Assembly: GCA_001788095.1 (NCBI GenBank)
Contig: MFZX01000039.1
Span: 1-32,135, forward strand
Origin: Candidatus Roizmanbacteria bacterium RIFCSPHIGHO2_12_FULL_37_23
GTDB lineage: Bacteria > Patescibacteriota > Microgenomatia > UBA1406 > HO2-37-13b
Direction: 5' to 3'
DNA: 32,135 nucleotides
Shown here: positions 1 through 6,563 of the stretch, piece after piece
Position numbering within the stretch: the first letter of the stretch is position 1
How the letters are laid out: each line of letters starts with the position of its first letter
Translations under genes and position numbers: made by a program
The notes under the pieces: generated by a model
Told to the model about the DNA's origin: nothing
What the model saw: the letters and a program-made list of their open reading frames with translations, nothing else
The model's database searches: none

Positions 1-1
1 T

Positions 2-208
2 TATAGTGGTTGGGGTGGCTTTGGTTGGATATTTATGATAGTTTTTTGGGTTCTTATTATTCTGGGAGTTGTTGCTTTAGTTCGTTATCTTGGAAGGTCA
101 GGACAACAGCAAGAGCATAGAACACCTCTTGATATTTTGAAAGAACGGTATGCTCGTGGGGAAATTAACAAAAAGGAGTTTGAAGAGAAAAAGAAAGATT
201 TACGGTAA
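2..208 (+). CDS. SHOCT-domain membrane protein, C-terminal part (5' end outside window)
   Basis: The frame is open from base 2 to a TAA at 206-208 and encodes 68 residues; the start lies upstream of the window. A Gly/Trp/Phe-rich beginning leads into one hydrophobic helix (around FMIVFWVLIILGVVALV). A short linker follows, then a C-terminal segment with the pattern LDILKERYARGEINKKEF. That pattern is typical of the SHOCT (short C-terminal) domain found at the ends of small bacterial membrane proteins, where it is thought to mediate oligomerisation or protein contacts. The role of this particular protein is unknown. It was missed by the ORF track because it has no start in the window. The domain call is from recalled motif shape. 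Confidence 0.8.
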   Translation, partial: YSGWGGFGWIFMIVFWVLIILGVVALVRYLGRSGQQQEHRTPLDILKERYARGEINKKEFEEKKKDLR

Positions 209-217
209 AACTTCCCT

Positions 218-584
218 TTATGCTTTTACCTCATAAAGGTTTGCTCCAGCGTGGAGCTTCTTTATCTCCAGCCATCGTTGCTTCATCTCACCAAAGTACC
301 GCACATCCTGTAATGTGCTCAAAAATGCGTTAAAATAATCCTGCAATGGAGGCACCCTCAGGTGTTGAGGCTCAGGGAGCCCAAGAACCTTAATTTGCCC
401 TAATTACCGTCTGATAACCGTGAAAATACCCTATTTTTACCCTCTTTTTCACGTTTATGTTGACAAAACCGTGAAAAAAATGTATGGAAGATCGGCGTTG
501 ATGCGTTGTAGTGGTCGCAAGATAGTCATAAAGATGAGTTCTAAGTGTGCTAACATTAGGAAGCAAATTTGGATTACCATTCAT
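218..584 (-). pseudogene. Decayed or frameshifted minus-strand gene of unknown family
   Basis: Two minus-strand reading frames lie end to end. The upstream one (584 down to 390) starts MNGNPNLLPNVSTLRTHLYD. The downstream one (403 down to 218) has no ATG near its start and contains LQDVRYFGEMKQRWLEIKK and ends NLYEVKA. The second part has a convincing helical, coding-like composition, so the simplest reading is one gene of about 120 codons broken by a frameshift near 390-405, or with its middle scrambled. A shorter relic with the same N-terminal words lies at 1594-1683, which supports a real ancestral gene. The N-terminus loosely recalls Phd/YefM-type antitoxins, but I cannot assign a family. 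No partner gene remains beside it. Confidence 0.45.
445..478. repeat. Inverted repeat TTTTTCACG / CGTGAAAAA
   Basis: A perfect 9-bp inverted repeat with a 16-base loop lies inside the decayed minus-strand gene. A further GTGAAAA word lies just to the left at about 420. It could be a protein-binding site or a chance hairpin in AT-rich DNA. No T-tract follows on either strand that would make it a convincing terminator. Confidence 0.35.
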
Positions 585-614
585 AAAACGTGATTCACTT
601 TATATAATCTTTAT

Positions 615-1184
615 ATGGAGACATGGGAAGGATTGAGAAATTATCCTATACAAGCTGAATTTAATCGTCGTTACCATCCTGAAGGTTACGATTTTAAAAA
701 TGGTTTTAATAGATATGTCGAATCAATTCCTCCTTACGGAGGAAAAAATTTACGACAAGTTGTAGAAACTCTATTACGCGATCGTCGAAATATAAGCGTT
801 CTTGATCTTGGTTGCGGTGCTGGAAACGCCCTCCTTGATATGAGATTGAAATATTTTGGTAATGTGCATGGACATGGTATAACTGCCTCAGAATTTAGAA
901 GCCCTTTAATGAAGGTTCTTCAAGACTTGCTTGGTATTAATATTATTGTTGGAGACGCTCACGAAATGGAAAGTAAATTCAACAAAGAAAGTTTTGATTT
1001 GATATTTAGTTTTTTTGGTCTTGAATATATGGATCCAGAAGTAGTTTTACCCCAAGCTGTGGATTTATTAAGTTCGGGAGGTGTAGCCATGTTAACTGGA
1101 ACGAGTTTTTTAAATGCTCATTTAAAACCGAGGCTAGTAAATATCGAATCAAATCATAATAGCATCAGTTTTACTAAAAAATGA
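615..1184 (+). CDS. Class I SAM-dependent methyltransferase, small
   Basis: This encodes 189 residues. The Rossmann-type SAM-binding motif I is plain at about residues 60-70 (VLDLGCGAGNALL). An acidic residue near the end of the next strand and the segment DLIFSFFGLEYMD (about 135-147) match motif IV of class I methyltransferases. SSGGVAMLTG near the C-terminus matches the post-motif glycine-rich turn before strand 5. The product should transfer a methyl group from S-adenosylmethionine, but nothing indicates the substrate. It is shorter than most stand-alone methyltransferases, ending soon after the strand-5 region, so it may be a minimal or C-terminally trimmed form. A TATAAT box at 603-608 ends 6 bases before the ATG, so the mRNA is probably leaderless. 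The next gene follows 19 bases later with its own -10. Confidence 0.85.
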   Translation: METWEGLRNYPIQAEFNRRYHPEGYDFKNGFNRYVESIPPYGGKNLRQVVETLLRDRRNISVLDLGCGAGNALLDMRLKYFGNVHGHGITASEFRSPLMKVLQDLLGINIIVGDAHEMESKFNKESFDLIFSFFGLEYMDPEVVLPQAVDLLSSGGVAMLTGTSFLNAHLKPRLVNIESNHNSISFTKK

Positions 1185-1203
1185 TTAATATATAATTTCA
1201 GAT

Positions 1204-1602
1204 ATGAAAACTATTTTAGTTGACGCTGTAGACGCTTTTGTAATTGAGGAAAACGGAACGTTCAAGATGTTTGAGGAAATGAAAAACTTGCTTGATATGT
1301 ACTCCAACAGAAAGATTATATTAACTGGGGCAAATGACGAGCGATTGAAGGAGTTCGGTTTAAATAAAATGCCCTATGAGGTTTTTACTCTAAAACATAA
1401 TCCGGAAAAAACTGATCCAAGCTATTATGAGACGATGCTTAAACATTTTGGCTTGAGCAATAAGGATACCATTTATTTTGAGCATAATCCTGAGGCGGTT
1501 AAAAGCGCACAATCGGTAGGAATCATTTCGTATCACTATGATCCGGAGAAAAAGGATTTGGAAAGTCTGAAAGTTTTCTTGGACAAAAATTTGTCAATAT
1601 AA
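1204..1602 (+). CDS. HAD-superfamily-like protein with degenerate catalytic motifs
   Basis: This encodes 132 residues. The order of elements is HAD-like: an N-terminal strand ending in Asp (TILVDAVDAF), a second strand ending in Thr (IILTGAN, about 38-44), a Lys-containing turn (TLKHNP), then YFEHNPEAVKSAQSVGI (about 91-107), which sits where HAD enzymes carry the acidic motif IV. The DxD nucleophile motif is not canonical: D7 is followed by A-V-D, so the second Asp is one position late. The usual DD of motif IV is replaced by E-H. Catalysis is therefore doubtful and it may be a binding protein with a HAD fold. A TATAAT at 1191-1196 lies 7 bases before the ATG, in the short gap after the methyltransferase gene, consistent with separate leaderless expression. 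Confidence 0.7.
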   Translation: MKTILVDAVDAFVIEENGTFKMFEEMKNLLDMYSNRKIILTGANDERLKEFGLNKMPYEVFTLKHNPEKTDPSYYETMLKHFGLSNKDTIYFEHNPEAVKSAQSVGIISYHYDPEKKDLESLKVFLDKNLSI

Positions 1603-1683
1603 ATACAAGCCCATATTCCTCCCCAGCCTATAAAAAATGCGTTCAAAGTCACTAACGTTGGGGAGCAAATAATTGTTTAGATG
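1594..1683 (-). pseudogene. Short relic related to the decayed gene at 218-584
   Basis: The minus strand reads NNYLLPNVSDFERIF here, sharing LLPNVS with the upstream relic's N-terminus. At DNA level the plus strand has AAAAATGCGTT and then GGGGAGCAAAT in the same order as AAAAATGCGTT and AGGAAGCAAAT around 323-567, but only about 15 bases apart instead of about 220. This looks like a copy of the same gene with its middle deleted. It overlaps the last few bases of the HAD-like gene on the other strand. Confidence 0.35.
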
Positions 1684-1933
1684 TTAATACAATCTAAAGT
1701 AACACAATTTATGCAATATGCGTCACTCATTTGTGGATAGCTGCACTGCTGTGTATACGATTTAATAATGATAGTCTAGAAGTAATCAAGTTGAGGGCAG
1801 ATACTTAACCCATTAATAACGACTAATTCTTCTCGCCTGTCACAACTTGGAATATTATGAAATATTCACGAATCATATTGACCAAACTATTAAGAGGAAG
1901 TATTTTTGATTACTTCTGGTTAGTATTGAGATC
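1684..1933. other. Gene-free stretch
   Basis: I found no supported gene here. The stretch is AT-rich, with stop codons in all frames and scattered TATA-like words. GATTACTTCTGGTTAG near 1908-1923 partly mirrors TCTAGAAGTAATC near 1776-1788 (GATTACTTCT against AGAAGTAATC), a perfect 10-bp inverted repeat about 120 bases apart. No T-tract follows it. Confidence 0.4.
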
Positions 1934-1962
1934 TTAAACAACTTAAAACACTGGGTTACAAT
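1934..1962 (+). promoter_or_regulatory. Promoter for the 40-residue acidic peptide
   Basis: TTAAAC (1934-1939), a 17-base spacer and TACAAT (1957-1962). Transcription would start near 1969, leaving a leader of about 20 bases that is mostly the ribosome binding site AAAGGAGGTGA. This contrasts with the leaderless pattern at most other promoters in the window. Confidence 0.5.
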
Positions 1963-1988
1963 TCAGATTTGAAAGGAGGTGAAACAAT

Positions 1989-2111
1989 ATGACAAACACA
2001 CAAGATGCTAAAAATGAAGAAGTGAAACAAGAAGCTGTTGAAACAACTGAGAAAGATGAGAGCACAGTAATAAAGGATGCTTCTTCTGAAGTACAAGAAG
2101 ATGCAAAGTAA
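1989..2111 (+). CDS. Small acidic hydrophilic peptide of unknown function (40 aa)
   Basis: This ORF is too short for the track. It encodes 40 residues starting MTNTQDAKNEEVKQEA and ending VQEDAK, with no hydrophobic segment, no Cys or aromatic residue, and mostly Glu/Lys/Asp/Thr, so it is likely disordered or a single amphipathic helix. The case for a real gene is its start signal: GAAAGGAGGTGAAACAATATG has one of the strongest Shine-Dalgarno sequences in the window, at good spacing, preceded by a plausible promoter. A perfect 11-bp hairpin follows 17 bases after the stop. Together these make a complete small transcription unit. Function is unknown; a stress-related small protein is one guess, given the Crp/Fnr regulator and envelope genes next to it. 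Confidence 0.7.
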   Translation: MTNTQDAKNEEVKQEAVETTEKDESTVIKDASSEVQEDAK

Positions 2112-2128
2112 CATTTGCGTGCTATATT

Positions 2129-2159
2129 AACCAGCAGTGTTTTGCTATCACTGCTGGTT
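2129..2159 (+). terminator. Hairpin after the acidic peptide gene
   Basis: AACCAGCAGTG and CACTGCTGGTT form a perfect 11-bp stem around a 9-base loop. There is no clear U-tract after it (GAAAAAGC follows), so it may be an mRNA 3'-end stabiliser or a weak terminator rather than a textbook intrinsic one. Confidence 0.6.
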
Positions 2160-2186
2160 GAAAAAGCATTTCAAAAAATCAATACA

Positions 2187-2215
2187 TTGTATATGAACAG
2201 CTTCTTTTGTATAAT
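2187..2215 (+). promoter_or_regulatory. Promoter of the Crp/Fnr gene
   Basis: TTGTAT (2187-2192), a 17-base spacer and TATAAT (2210-2215). The ATG follows 11 bases after the -10, so the 5' leader should be only about 5 bases, too short for a ribosome binding site. Confidence 0.7.
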
Positions 2216-2226
2216 TACCTAGTAGG

Positions 2227-2907
2227 ATGCTCACAAAAGTAAATTCTCATCTAAATACAAAAAAAGAATTCGAAACGTTTTATAACCAATTTGCAATCCG
2301 CAAATATAAAAAGGGTGAAATGCTCATTCGAGCAGACGACGACCCGCAAGGTATTTTTTGTTTAACCAAGGGGTACGCCCGGCAATATACCATATCTAAA
2401 GCAGGTTTTGAACTCACGCTACATATTCTTAAGCCAATTTCATACTTCCCTATGGTATGGGCAATTAACGGCACACCAAATATTTATTTTTTTGAGGCAT
2501 TAACTGCAGTCGAAGTTGGCCGCGCGCCTCGCGATCAGGTGGTCAATTTTATTAAAGATAAACCGACAGTTATTTTTGAATTAATGAGCGAATTGCTTGA
2601 AGATTACGCTGAAACACTCACTCGAGTTGAACATTTAGTTTTCAGCGACGCACATCGAAGAGTTATTTCAGTGCTATTGTATATAGCTAAACATTTTGGA
2701 AAAGATCATAAAAGAGGCATTATTGTTCACCACCGTTTTACTCAGCAAGATATTGCAACACTTGTTGGTATAGCACGAGAGACTGCAAACAATGAAATGG
2801 TCAAACTTGAAAAAAAGGGTTTTATCACGTATATCAATCACTCTATTTTGTTTGAAAATATTCATGAATTAAACACTGAATTAACCTCAACTCACACAAA
2901 ATCGTAG
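2227..2907 (+). CDS. Crp/Fnr-family transcriptional regulator
   Basis: This encodes 226 residues, the normal length for the family. Residues about 15-130 form the cyclic-nucleotide-binding-like beta-roll (YKKGEMLIRADDDPQGIFCLTKGY at the start), followed by the long dimerisation helix (about 115-140). A winged helix-turn-helix follows at about 171-203 (FTQQDIATLVGIARETANNEM as recognition region). Only one Cys lies in the N-terminal half, so it lacks the Cys cluster that binds an iron-sulfur centre in FNR itself, and the effector cannot be read from the sequence. It sits directly upstream of a same-strand run of envelope genes (3003-4669), which are natural candidate targets. The leaderless-type promoter is at 2187-2215. 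Confidence 0.9.
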   Translation: MLTKVNSHLNTKKEFETFYNQFAIRKYKKGEMLIRADDDPQGIFCLTKGYARQYTISKAGFELTLHILKPISYFPMVWAINGTPNIYFFEALTAVEVGRAPRDQVVNFIKDKPTVIFELMSELLEDYAETLTRVEHLVFSDAHRRVISVLLYIAKHFGKDHKRGIIVHHRFTQQDIATLVGIARETANNEMVKLEKKGFITYINHSILFENIHELNTELTSTHTKS

Positions 2908-3002
2908 TCAAGTATACAGAAATATTGTTATCCAGATTACAGAAAAAACATTATATACGTTGCTGTACTTATCATAAGTCCCATTTATACTACTAATAAT
3001 AT

Positions 3003-3455
3003 ATGAATGATCCAGATACTACCCAAGAGGTAACAACAATACATGAGCAGGCTCCGCAACAGGTTATTACAAAAACTATAAGACATTCAGAGCCGCAAGC
3101 AAAAGGAGAAGCTCCGCAAGGAGTTTATGAAACAAAAAAAACCATCATTAGATTTAATCAAATTATTTGGTATATTTTGGGCTTGATAGAAGTCTTACTC
3201 TTATTTAGAATTATCTTAAAAACATTGGGTGCAAACCCTTATAGTGGATTTACTAGTTTTATTTACACTCTTACCTCACCACTCGCACTTCCTTTTAGTG
3301 GAATATTGCAACCCTCAGTAACAGGCAACTCTATAATTGAGTTATCAACAATTATCGCTGGTATTGTTTATCTTTTTGTTGCATGGGGATTTATTTATCT
3401 TTTGGATCTTATTTATCCAATTACACCGAAGGATGTTGAAGCGCAAGCACAATAA
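3003..3455 (+). CDS. YggT-like membrane protein
   Basis: This encodes 150 residues. The first 45 are hydrophilic (Gln/Thr/Glu-rich, no signal peptide) and probably cytoplasmic. Two hydrophobic regions follow at about 55-72 (IIWYILGLIEVLLLFRIIL) and 110-135. Between them GANPYSGFTSFIYTLTSPLALPF matches the loop typical of YggT/YlmG proteins, in which a Gly-Asn-Pro leads into a short helix and a conserved Pro-Phe near a second membrane segment. YggT proteins act at the cell envelope in division or osmotic stress; a precise role here is not known. A TATACT at 2986-2991 lies 11 bases before the ATG. It is followed 3 bases later by the next gene, suggesting an operon through 4669. Confidence 0.75.
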   Translation: MNDPDTTQEVTTIHEQAPQQVITKTIRHSEPQAKGEAPQGVYETKKTIIRFNQIIWYILGLIEVLLLFRIILKTLGANPYSGFTSFIYTLTSPLALPFSGILQPSVTGNSIIELSTIIAGIVYLFVAWGFIYLLDLIYPITPKDVEAQAQ

Positions 3456-3458
3456 ATT

Positions 3459-3767
3459 ATGTTAATCGCAATAATAGTTATACTCATTATTCTCTGGTTT
3501 CTTGGATATGCACCTATATCGAGCATTTCTATTCCAGATCTTGTTCTTTTTTCAATTAATAATCACCAAATTACCTTGTGGGATATTTTTGTACTCGCTG
3601 TCATTGTTTGGGCTATAGGTATTTTACCCCGTCCTTTTCAGATAATTGCATCTGTGCTTCTTTTATTGTGGATACTTTCAGTTCTGGGCATTTTTGCAAT
3701 TGCAGGTCTTTCCAATATTCTTGTCATTGCAATTATTATTGCTCTTATTCTCTCAGTACTTCTTTAA
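3459..3767 (+). CDS. Small polytopic membrane protein of unknown function
   Basis: This encodes 102 residues that are almost entirely hydrophobic. There are roughly four membrane segments: 1-18, 43-58, 60-78 and 80-101. Short polar turns include INNHQITLWD and the conserved-looking LPRPFQ. It starts 3 bases after the YggT-like gene stops, so translation is probably coupled. No charged cluster, Cys or enzyme motif is visible. The tight operon position points to a structural or stress-related envelope role with its neighbours. I do not recognise a named family. The overlapping ORF at 3578-3808 is a shadow in another frame. Confidence 0.75.
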   Translation: MLIAIIVILIILWFLGYAPISSISIPDLVLFSINNHQITLWDIFVLAVIVWAIGILPRPFQIIASVLLLLWILSVLGIFAIAGLSNILVIAIIIALILSVLL

Positions 3768-3814
3768 AGTTCGATTCTATTAATTTATTGGTAATCGAAG
3801 GTAGGTGAATATAT

Positions 3815-4033
3815 ATGACAACAACAATAATCAATCCGGCACCAACAAATAATTCAACTACAAGCAGTGGTATGGGTTTTTTAATAGGCGTTATTACATT
3901 AATTGTATTTGGATTTGTTTTTTTTGTTTACGGTCTTCCGCTGATTAAACAAGGTTTAAGTGGATTAGGTAGCGGTGGAATTCAAATTACTCTACCCAAA
4001 ACAATAGATGTAAATGTACAACAAGAGAAATAA
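3815..4033 (+). CDS. Single-pass small membrane protein of unknown function
   Basis: This encodes 72 residues. A Thr/Asn/Pro/Ser-rich N-terminal tail of about 20 residues precedes one membrane helix (about 20-45, MGFLIGVITLIVFGFVFFVYG). A short glycine-rich turn (GLSGLGSGG) and a tail ending ITLPKTIDVNVQQEK follow. The start is fixed by a good ribosome binding site, GAAGGTAGGTGA, 8 bases before ATG. The same unusual GAAGGTAGGTGA sequence precedes the RRM-protein gene at 25213. The shape (polar N-tail, helix, then a V-D-V-N-V end) is one I associate with small proteins that recur in uncultured bacteria, but no function is known. It lies in the 3003-4669 operon. Confidence 0.75.
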   Translation: MTTTIINPAPTNNSTTSSGMGFLIGVITLIVFGFVFFVYGLPLIKQGLSGLGSGGIQITLPKTIDVNVQQEK

Positions 4034-4042
4034 TCATATTTT

Positions 4043-4669
4043 ATGATAAGATCAAATACAATATACTCAAGATTGTCTGCACTCTCGCTCCAACAAAAAG
4101 AGAGTAGCAAAGTAAGTTACTGGTTGGAAAAACTATTCTATCAGGAAAAAGAGAGAAATAGTAGGTTGCATAATGGTAGAAAAGATGATAATCAGTTATC
4201 TCACAATTCAGAGTGGCAGAATTTAAATAAAAATCATGTTAAGAAAGATGGAGATGATAAATTAACAATAAAAGACATGGTTCATAATTCTAACACCATA
4301 TTAACGAGTGTCTCTTCCGTTTTTCCTTTTGACTTATTTCCAAAAACTATCAATGTTGAAGCAACTAGAATAACAATAATCACACGTCAATTATTTTCCT
4401 CACAGGTGCACAGCATTGATATCGAGGATATTTCTAGTGTATTCATAGAAACGAGTATTTTATTTGCAGCAATATCACTTATTTCAAAAACGTATGATCA
4501 GAAAAAATTTGTTGTAAATAATTTATGGAAGAATGAAGCTATTTTAATACGTAGAGTTATTGAGGGTTTAAGAATGTTTAAAAAAAATGGAATTAATATT
4601 ACAAGTTTTTCAAAAATAGAGCTCCTAGGCAAACTAGAAGCACTAAGCGCAACAGAGATTGTCTTATAA
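4043..4669 (+). CDS. Protein of unknown function, possibly PH-like C-terminal domain
   Basis: This encodes 208 residues. The first 85 are hydrophilic and rich in Ser/Asn/Lys/Glu (KVSYWLEKLFYQEKERNSRL), probably disordered or helical. The second half looks folded: FPKTINVEATRITIITRQLF, then VHSIDIEDISSVFIETSILFAAISLISK, then LWKNEAILIRRVIEGLRMF. Alternating strands ending in a long helix, with no enzymatic motif, resemble small beta-barrel (PH-like) membrane-associated domains; this is inference. It starts 9 bases after the preceding gene, so it is the last gene of the envelope operon that begins at 3003. No clear ribosome binding site is seen, so coupling to the upstream gene is likely. Nothing suggests truncation. 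Confidence 0.65.
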   Translation: MIRSNTIYSRLSALSLQQKESSKVSYWLEKLFYQEKERNSRLHNGRKDDNQLSHNSEWQNLNKNHVKKDGDDKLTIKDMVHNSNTILTSVSSVFPFDLFPKTINVEATRITIITRQLFSSQVHSIDIEDISSVFIETSILFAAISLISKTYDQKKFVVNNLWKNEAILIRRVIEGLRMFKKNGINITSFSKIELLGKLEALSATEIVL

Positions 4670-4726
4670 TTTTTTTAAAAAGAACGATTAAGTTTTATGA
4701 TAACAGGTTGTTACATCTTCTACTTT

Positions 4727-4747
4727 GGGGAGCCAAGCTTGACGATC
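4727..4747 (+). repeat. 21-bp repeat, left copy (upstream of the asparaginase gene)
   Basis: GGGGAGCCAAGCTTGACGATC is present here and, identical, at 6099-6119 just beyond the asparaginase gene. The copies are in direct orientation and 1372 bases apart. This copy contains the -35 element (TTGACG, 4739-4744) of the asparaginase promoter. Confidence 0.85.
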
Positions 4748-4767
4748 CTATTTCATAACGCTATAAT
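4739..4767 (+). promoter_or_regulatory. Promoter of the asparaginase gene
   Basis: TTGACG (4739-4744), a 17-base spacer and TATAAT (4762-4767). The ATG begins 6 bases after the -10, so the first transcribed base should be at or next to the A of the start codon. Confidence 0.8.
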
Positions 4768-4773
4768 TCAAAC

Positions 4774-5997
4774 ATGGTAGCTTCAAAAAGTACAGGGGGT
4801 TCTTCGGCAATGGAAAGCTCTAATGTTATACACAAACCTATGAAAGTCATATGGCCCGATTTGGCTATAGGACAAATTGGTTTAGTTTTTACAGGAGGTA
4901 CACTTTCTATGGCTCCTGATCCAAAGACTGGCGCTTTACGACCTGCAGTTAGTGGAACAGAAATTGTGGATGCCACTGGACTACGAACTATTAGGGACCA
5001 TTTTTCTGTAGAAACAATGAGGCAGCCATTTAATTTAGACAGTTCAGATTTAACGCCACCCGGTTGGGTTGCCATTAATAATGCTTTGCTGGAAGTATTA
5101 GGCGACTCTGACGGAGCAGCGGTCTTCCACGGAACAGATACATTAGCATATTCTGCTTCTGCAACGGCTATGGCTCTAGCTCATTCTCTTAGTAAACCTG
5201 TTGTATTTACTGGAGCCCAAGTCCCCTTAGGTACAGCTGGTGAAGATGCCAGTGCAAATATAACGCGTTCAGTAAAGCTTTTAGATACGTTACATCGACA
5301 GAATGCGGCAGGTGTATATGTCTATTTTGGTGATTTAGGAATTATAGGAACTCGAGCAACAAAAGTCTCCGATGTTAGATTTCAAGCATTTGAGGATGTA
5401 AGTCGTTTATCAGCCTATTTTTGTACTGCAGAAGAAATTCAACCCGCCCGACCTCCTAGAACGACTATGGATGTAGAAAGATCTAAGGCTGAATGGGCAA
5501 ACGTGGTAGGAGAACCATTAGAAGCTAGATTTGCCCCAAATGGTGTACTCTCAATAGAGTTAAATCCAGGAACAACAGCAGATTCGCTTGTTTACTCTGC
5601 AGAAAATCCAAGTGTTCGCATCCTTATATTAAGATCTTTAGGAGCTGGTAATGTCCCGGCACAAGAAGATAATTCTCAATATAATATCCCCAACGCAATT
5701 GCCGAAATAACTAGCAAATTATCTAAACCAGTTATTATAGTATCCCCTATTGTTGGTGGTAGTATAAGATCTATTTACGAAGGAAATTTAAAAGCACTGA
5801 AAGCTGGAGCAATTAGCGCTGGTTCTATGTCGGCAGAAGCGGCGTGGGTAAAAGCTCTTTTATTATTAGGTCAACCAAAATTATCAGAAGGAGCATTCAA
5901 TACAAGGCCAGAAGAAACAATGGATCTCTTTAGGAAAACATTTGTTTTAGATTTAGCTGGTGAAACCGGCAAACAATTTGATGCATTTAATAACTGA
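4774..5997 (+). CDS. L-asparaginase (asparaginase/glutaminase family)
   Basis: This encodes 407 residues. The two catalytic Thr motifs of the family are present: FTGGTLSMAP at about 39-48 (Thr43) and FHGTDTLAYSASA at about 118-130 (Thr121-Asp122). The substrate-binding Ser-Asp region lies at about 89-92 (DSSDLTP), and KPVVFTGAQVPLG follows the second motif as in characterised enzymes. The expected reaction is hydrolysis of asparagine to aspartate and ammonia. At 407 residues it is longer than the usual 320-350; the extra length is a roughly 30-residue N-terminal extension and a segment around PARPPRTTMDVERSKAEWAN. No signal peptide is visible, suggesting a cytoplasmic enzyme. The start is supported by the leaderless promoter. 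A direct 21-bp repeat flanks the gene. Confidence 0.88.
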   Translation: MVASKSTGGSSAMESSNVIHKPMKVIWPDLAIGQIGLVFTGGTLSMAPDPKTGALRPAVSGTEIVDATGLRTIRDHFSVETMRQPFNLDSSDLTPPGWVAINNALLEVLGDSDGAAVFHGTDTLAYSASATAMALAHSLSKPVVFTGAQVPLGTAGEDASANITRSVKLLDTLHRQNAAGVYVYFGDLGIIGTRATKVSDVRFQAFEDVSRLSAYFCTAEEIQPARPPRTTMDVERSKAEWANVVGEPLEARFAPNGVLSIELNPGTTADSLVYSAENPSVRILILRSLGAGNVPAQEDNSQYNIPNAIAEITSKLSKPVIIVSPIVGGSIRSIYEGNLKALKAGAISAGSMSAEAAWVKALLLLGQPKLSEGAFNTRPEETMDLFRKTFVLDLAGETGKQFDAFNN

Positions 5998-6098
5998 AAA
6001 ATTTAGACAAAGTTTTCTATTAATTTTGCAAACAGGAGCAATCGTATTTGATTTAAGGATCCCGATTGTATAAATAATTCAAATCCAATTTCCGCCAG

Positions 6099-6119
6099 GG
6101 GGAGCCAAGCTTGACGATC
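6099..6119 (+). repeat. 21-bp repeat, right copy (downstream of the asparaginase gene)
   Basis: Identical to 4727-4747. The TTGACG inside it (6111-6116) has no good -10 at 17 bases (TCTGAT at 6134-6139), so this copy is a weaker promoter candidate than the left one. Confidence 0.85.
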
Positions 6120-6203
6120 GGCGTAAAAGAAGATCTGATAAGGAGGAAACCAAAATTGGGCTTGAAAAATTCAACTGATCTTGCATAATCTAATTACTAA
6201 TCC

Positions 6204-6241
6204 CCCCTGTGAGGGCGCAAGCCATTTGCAGGGGTTTTTTT
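6204..6241 (+). terminator. Rho-independent terminator
   Basis: CCCCTG (6204-6209) pairs with CAGGGG (6229-6234) and is followed by seven T. An inner GGC-GCAA-GCC stem-tetraloop (6214-6223) sits in the loop. It ends whatever is transcribed through 5998-6200, either the asparaginase mRNA or a short transcript from near the right 21-bp repeat. Confidence 0.85.
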
Positions 6242-6275
6242 GTGTTTTTGAGCTATAATTTGTTATACCATTCCT

Positions 6276-6563
6276 ATGACTAGAACAATTGCAGATATCA
6301 AAAAAAAAGCAATTCCAGTGCTTATTGAAGCAGGTATTTCACGATCTGCCATCTTTGGATCATACGTTCGTGGAGAACAACACAAAAATAGTGACATTGA
6401 TTTACTGGTTGACTTTCCAGATGGCTTAAGTCTTTTTGATGTGGCAGAAATAAAATACAAACTGGAGGATGCGCTAGGAAAAAAAGTTGACCTTGTTAGT
6501 TACGACAGAATCAAGCCACGCCTTAAATCATACATTCTCTCTGAACAGATCAAGATTTTATGA
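6276..6563 (+). CDS. MNT-type nucleotidyltransferase antitoxin (MntA-like)
   Basis: This encodes 95 residues, the usual size of minimal nucleotidyltransferases. The signature [20 protein letters not shown] (about 28-47) contains GSxxRG and the catalytic DxD pair (Asp40 and Asp42), with a third acidic position expected near KKVDLVS. MNT proteins paired with HepT act as antitoxins; characterised pairs inactivate the HepT toxin by adding AMP groups to a Tyr near its active site. Here the stop codon overlaps the start of the HepT-like gene (ATGA), so the two are translationally coupled. A TATACC at 6264-6269 lies 6 bases before the ATG, suggesting a leaderless transcript; a TATAAT slightly upstream is an alternative. 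The catalytic motif is intact, so the antitoxin may still be functional. Confidence 0.9.
   Translation: MTRTIADIKKKAIPVLIEAGISRSAIFGSYVRGEQHKNSDIDLLVDFPDGLSLFDVAEIKYKLEDALGKKVDLVSYDRIKPRLKSYILSEQIKIL

Larger units (their letters stand above)
5998..6275. other. Intergenic region with repeat, possible relic frame and terminator
   Basis: No ATG-started gene is present. The stretch contains an inverted repeat CAATCG / CGATTG (about 6039-6067), the second 21-bp repeat, and the terminator at 6204-6241. A plus-strand frame from 6074 to a TGA at 6178 runs through the repeat as GAKLDDRRKRRSDKEETK. It has no start codon but a strongly charged, coding-like composition, so it may be the tail of a lost gene. 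The AAGGAGG inside it would also serve as a ribosome binding site for a 10-codon TTG-started frame, which I consider unlikely. Confidence 0.4.

Noticed and set aside
6074-6178. Charged frame after the right 21-bp repeat as a gene
   Set aside because: It has no start codon and no homology I recognise; kept only as a possible relic in the gap description.
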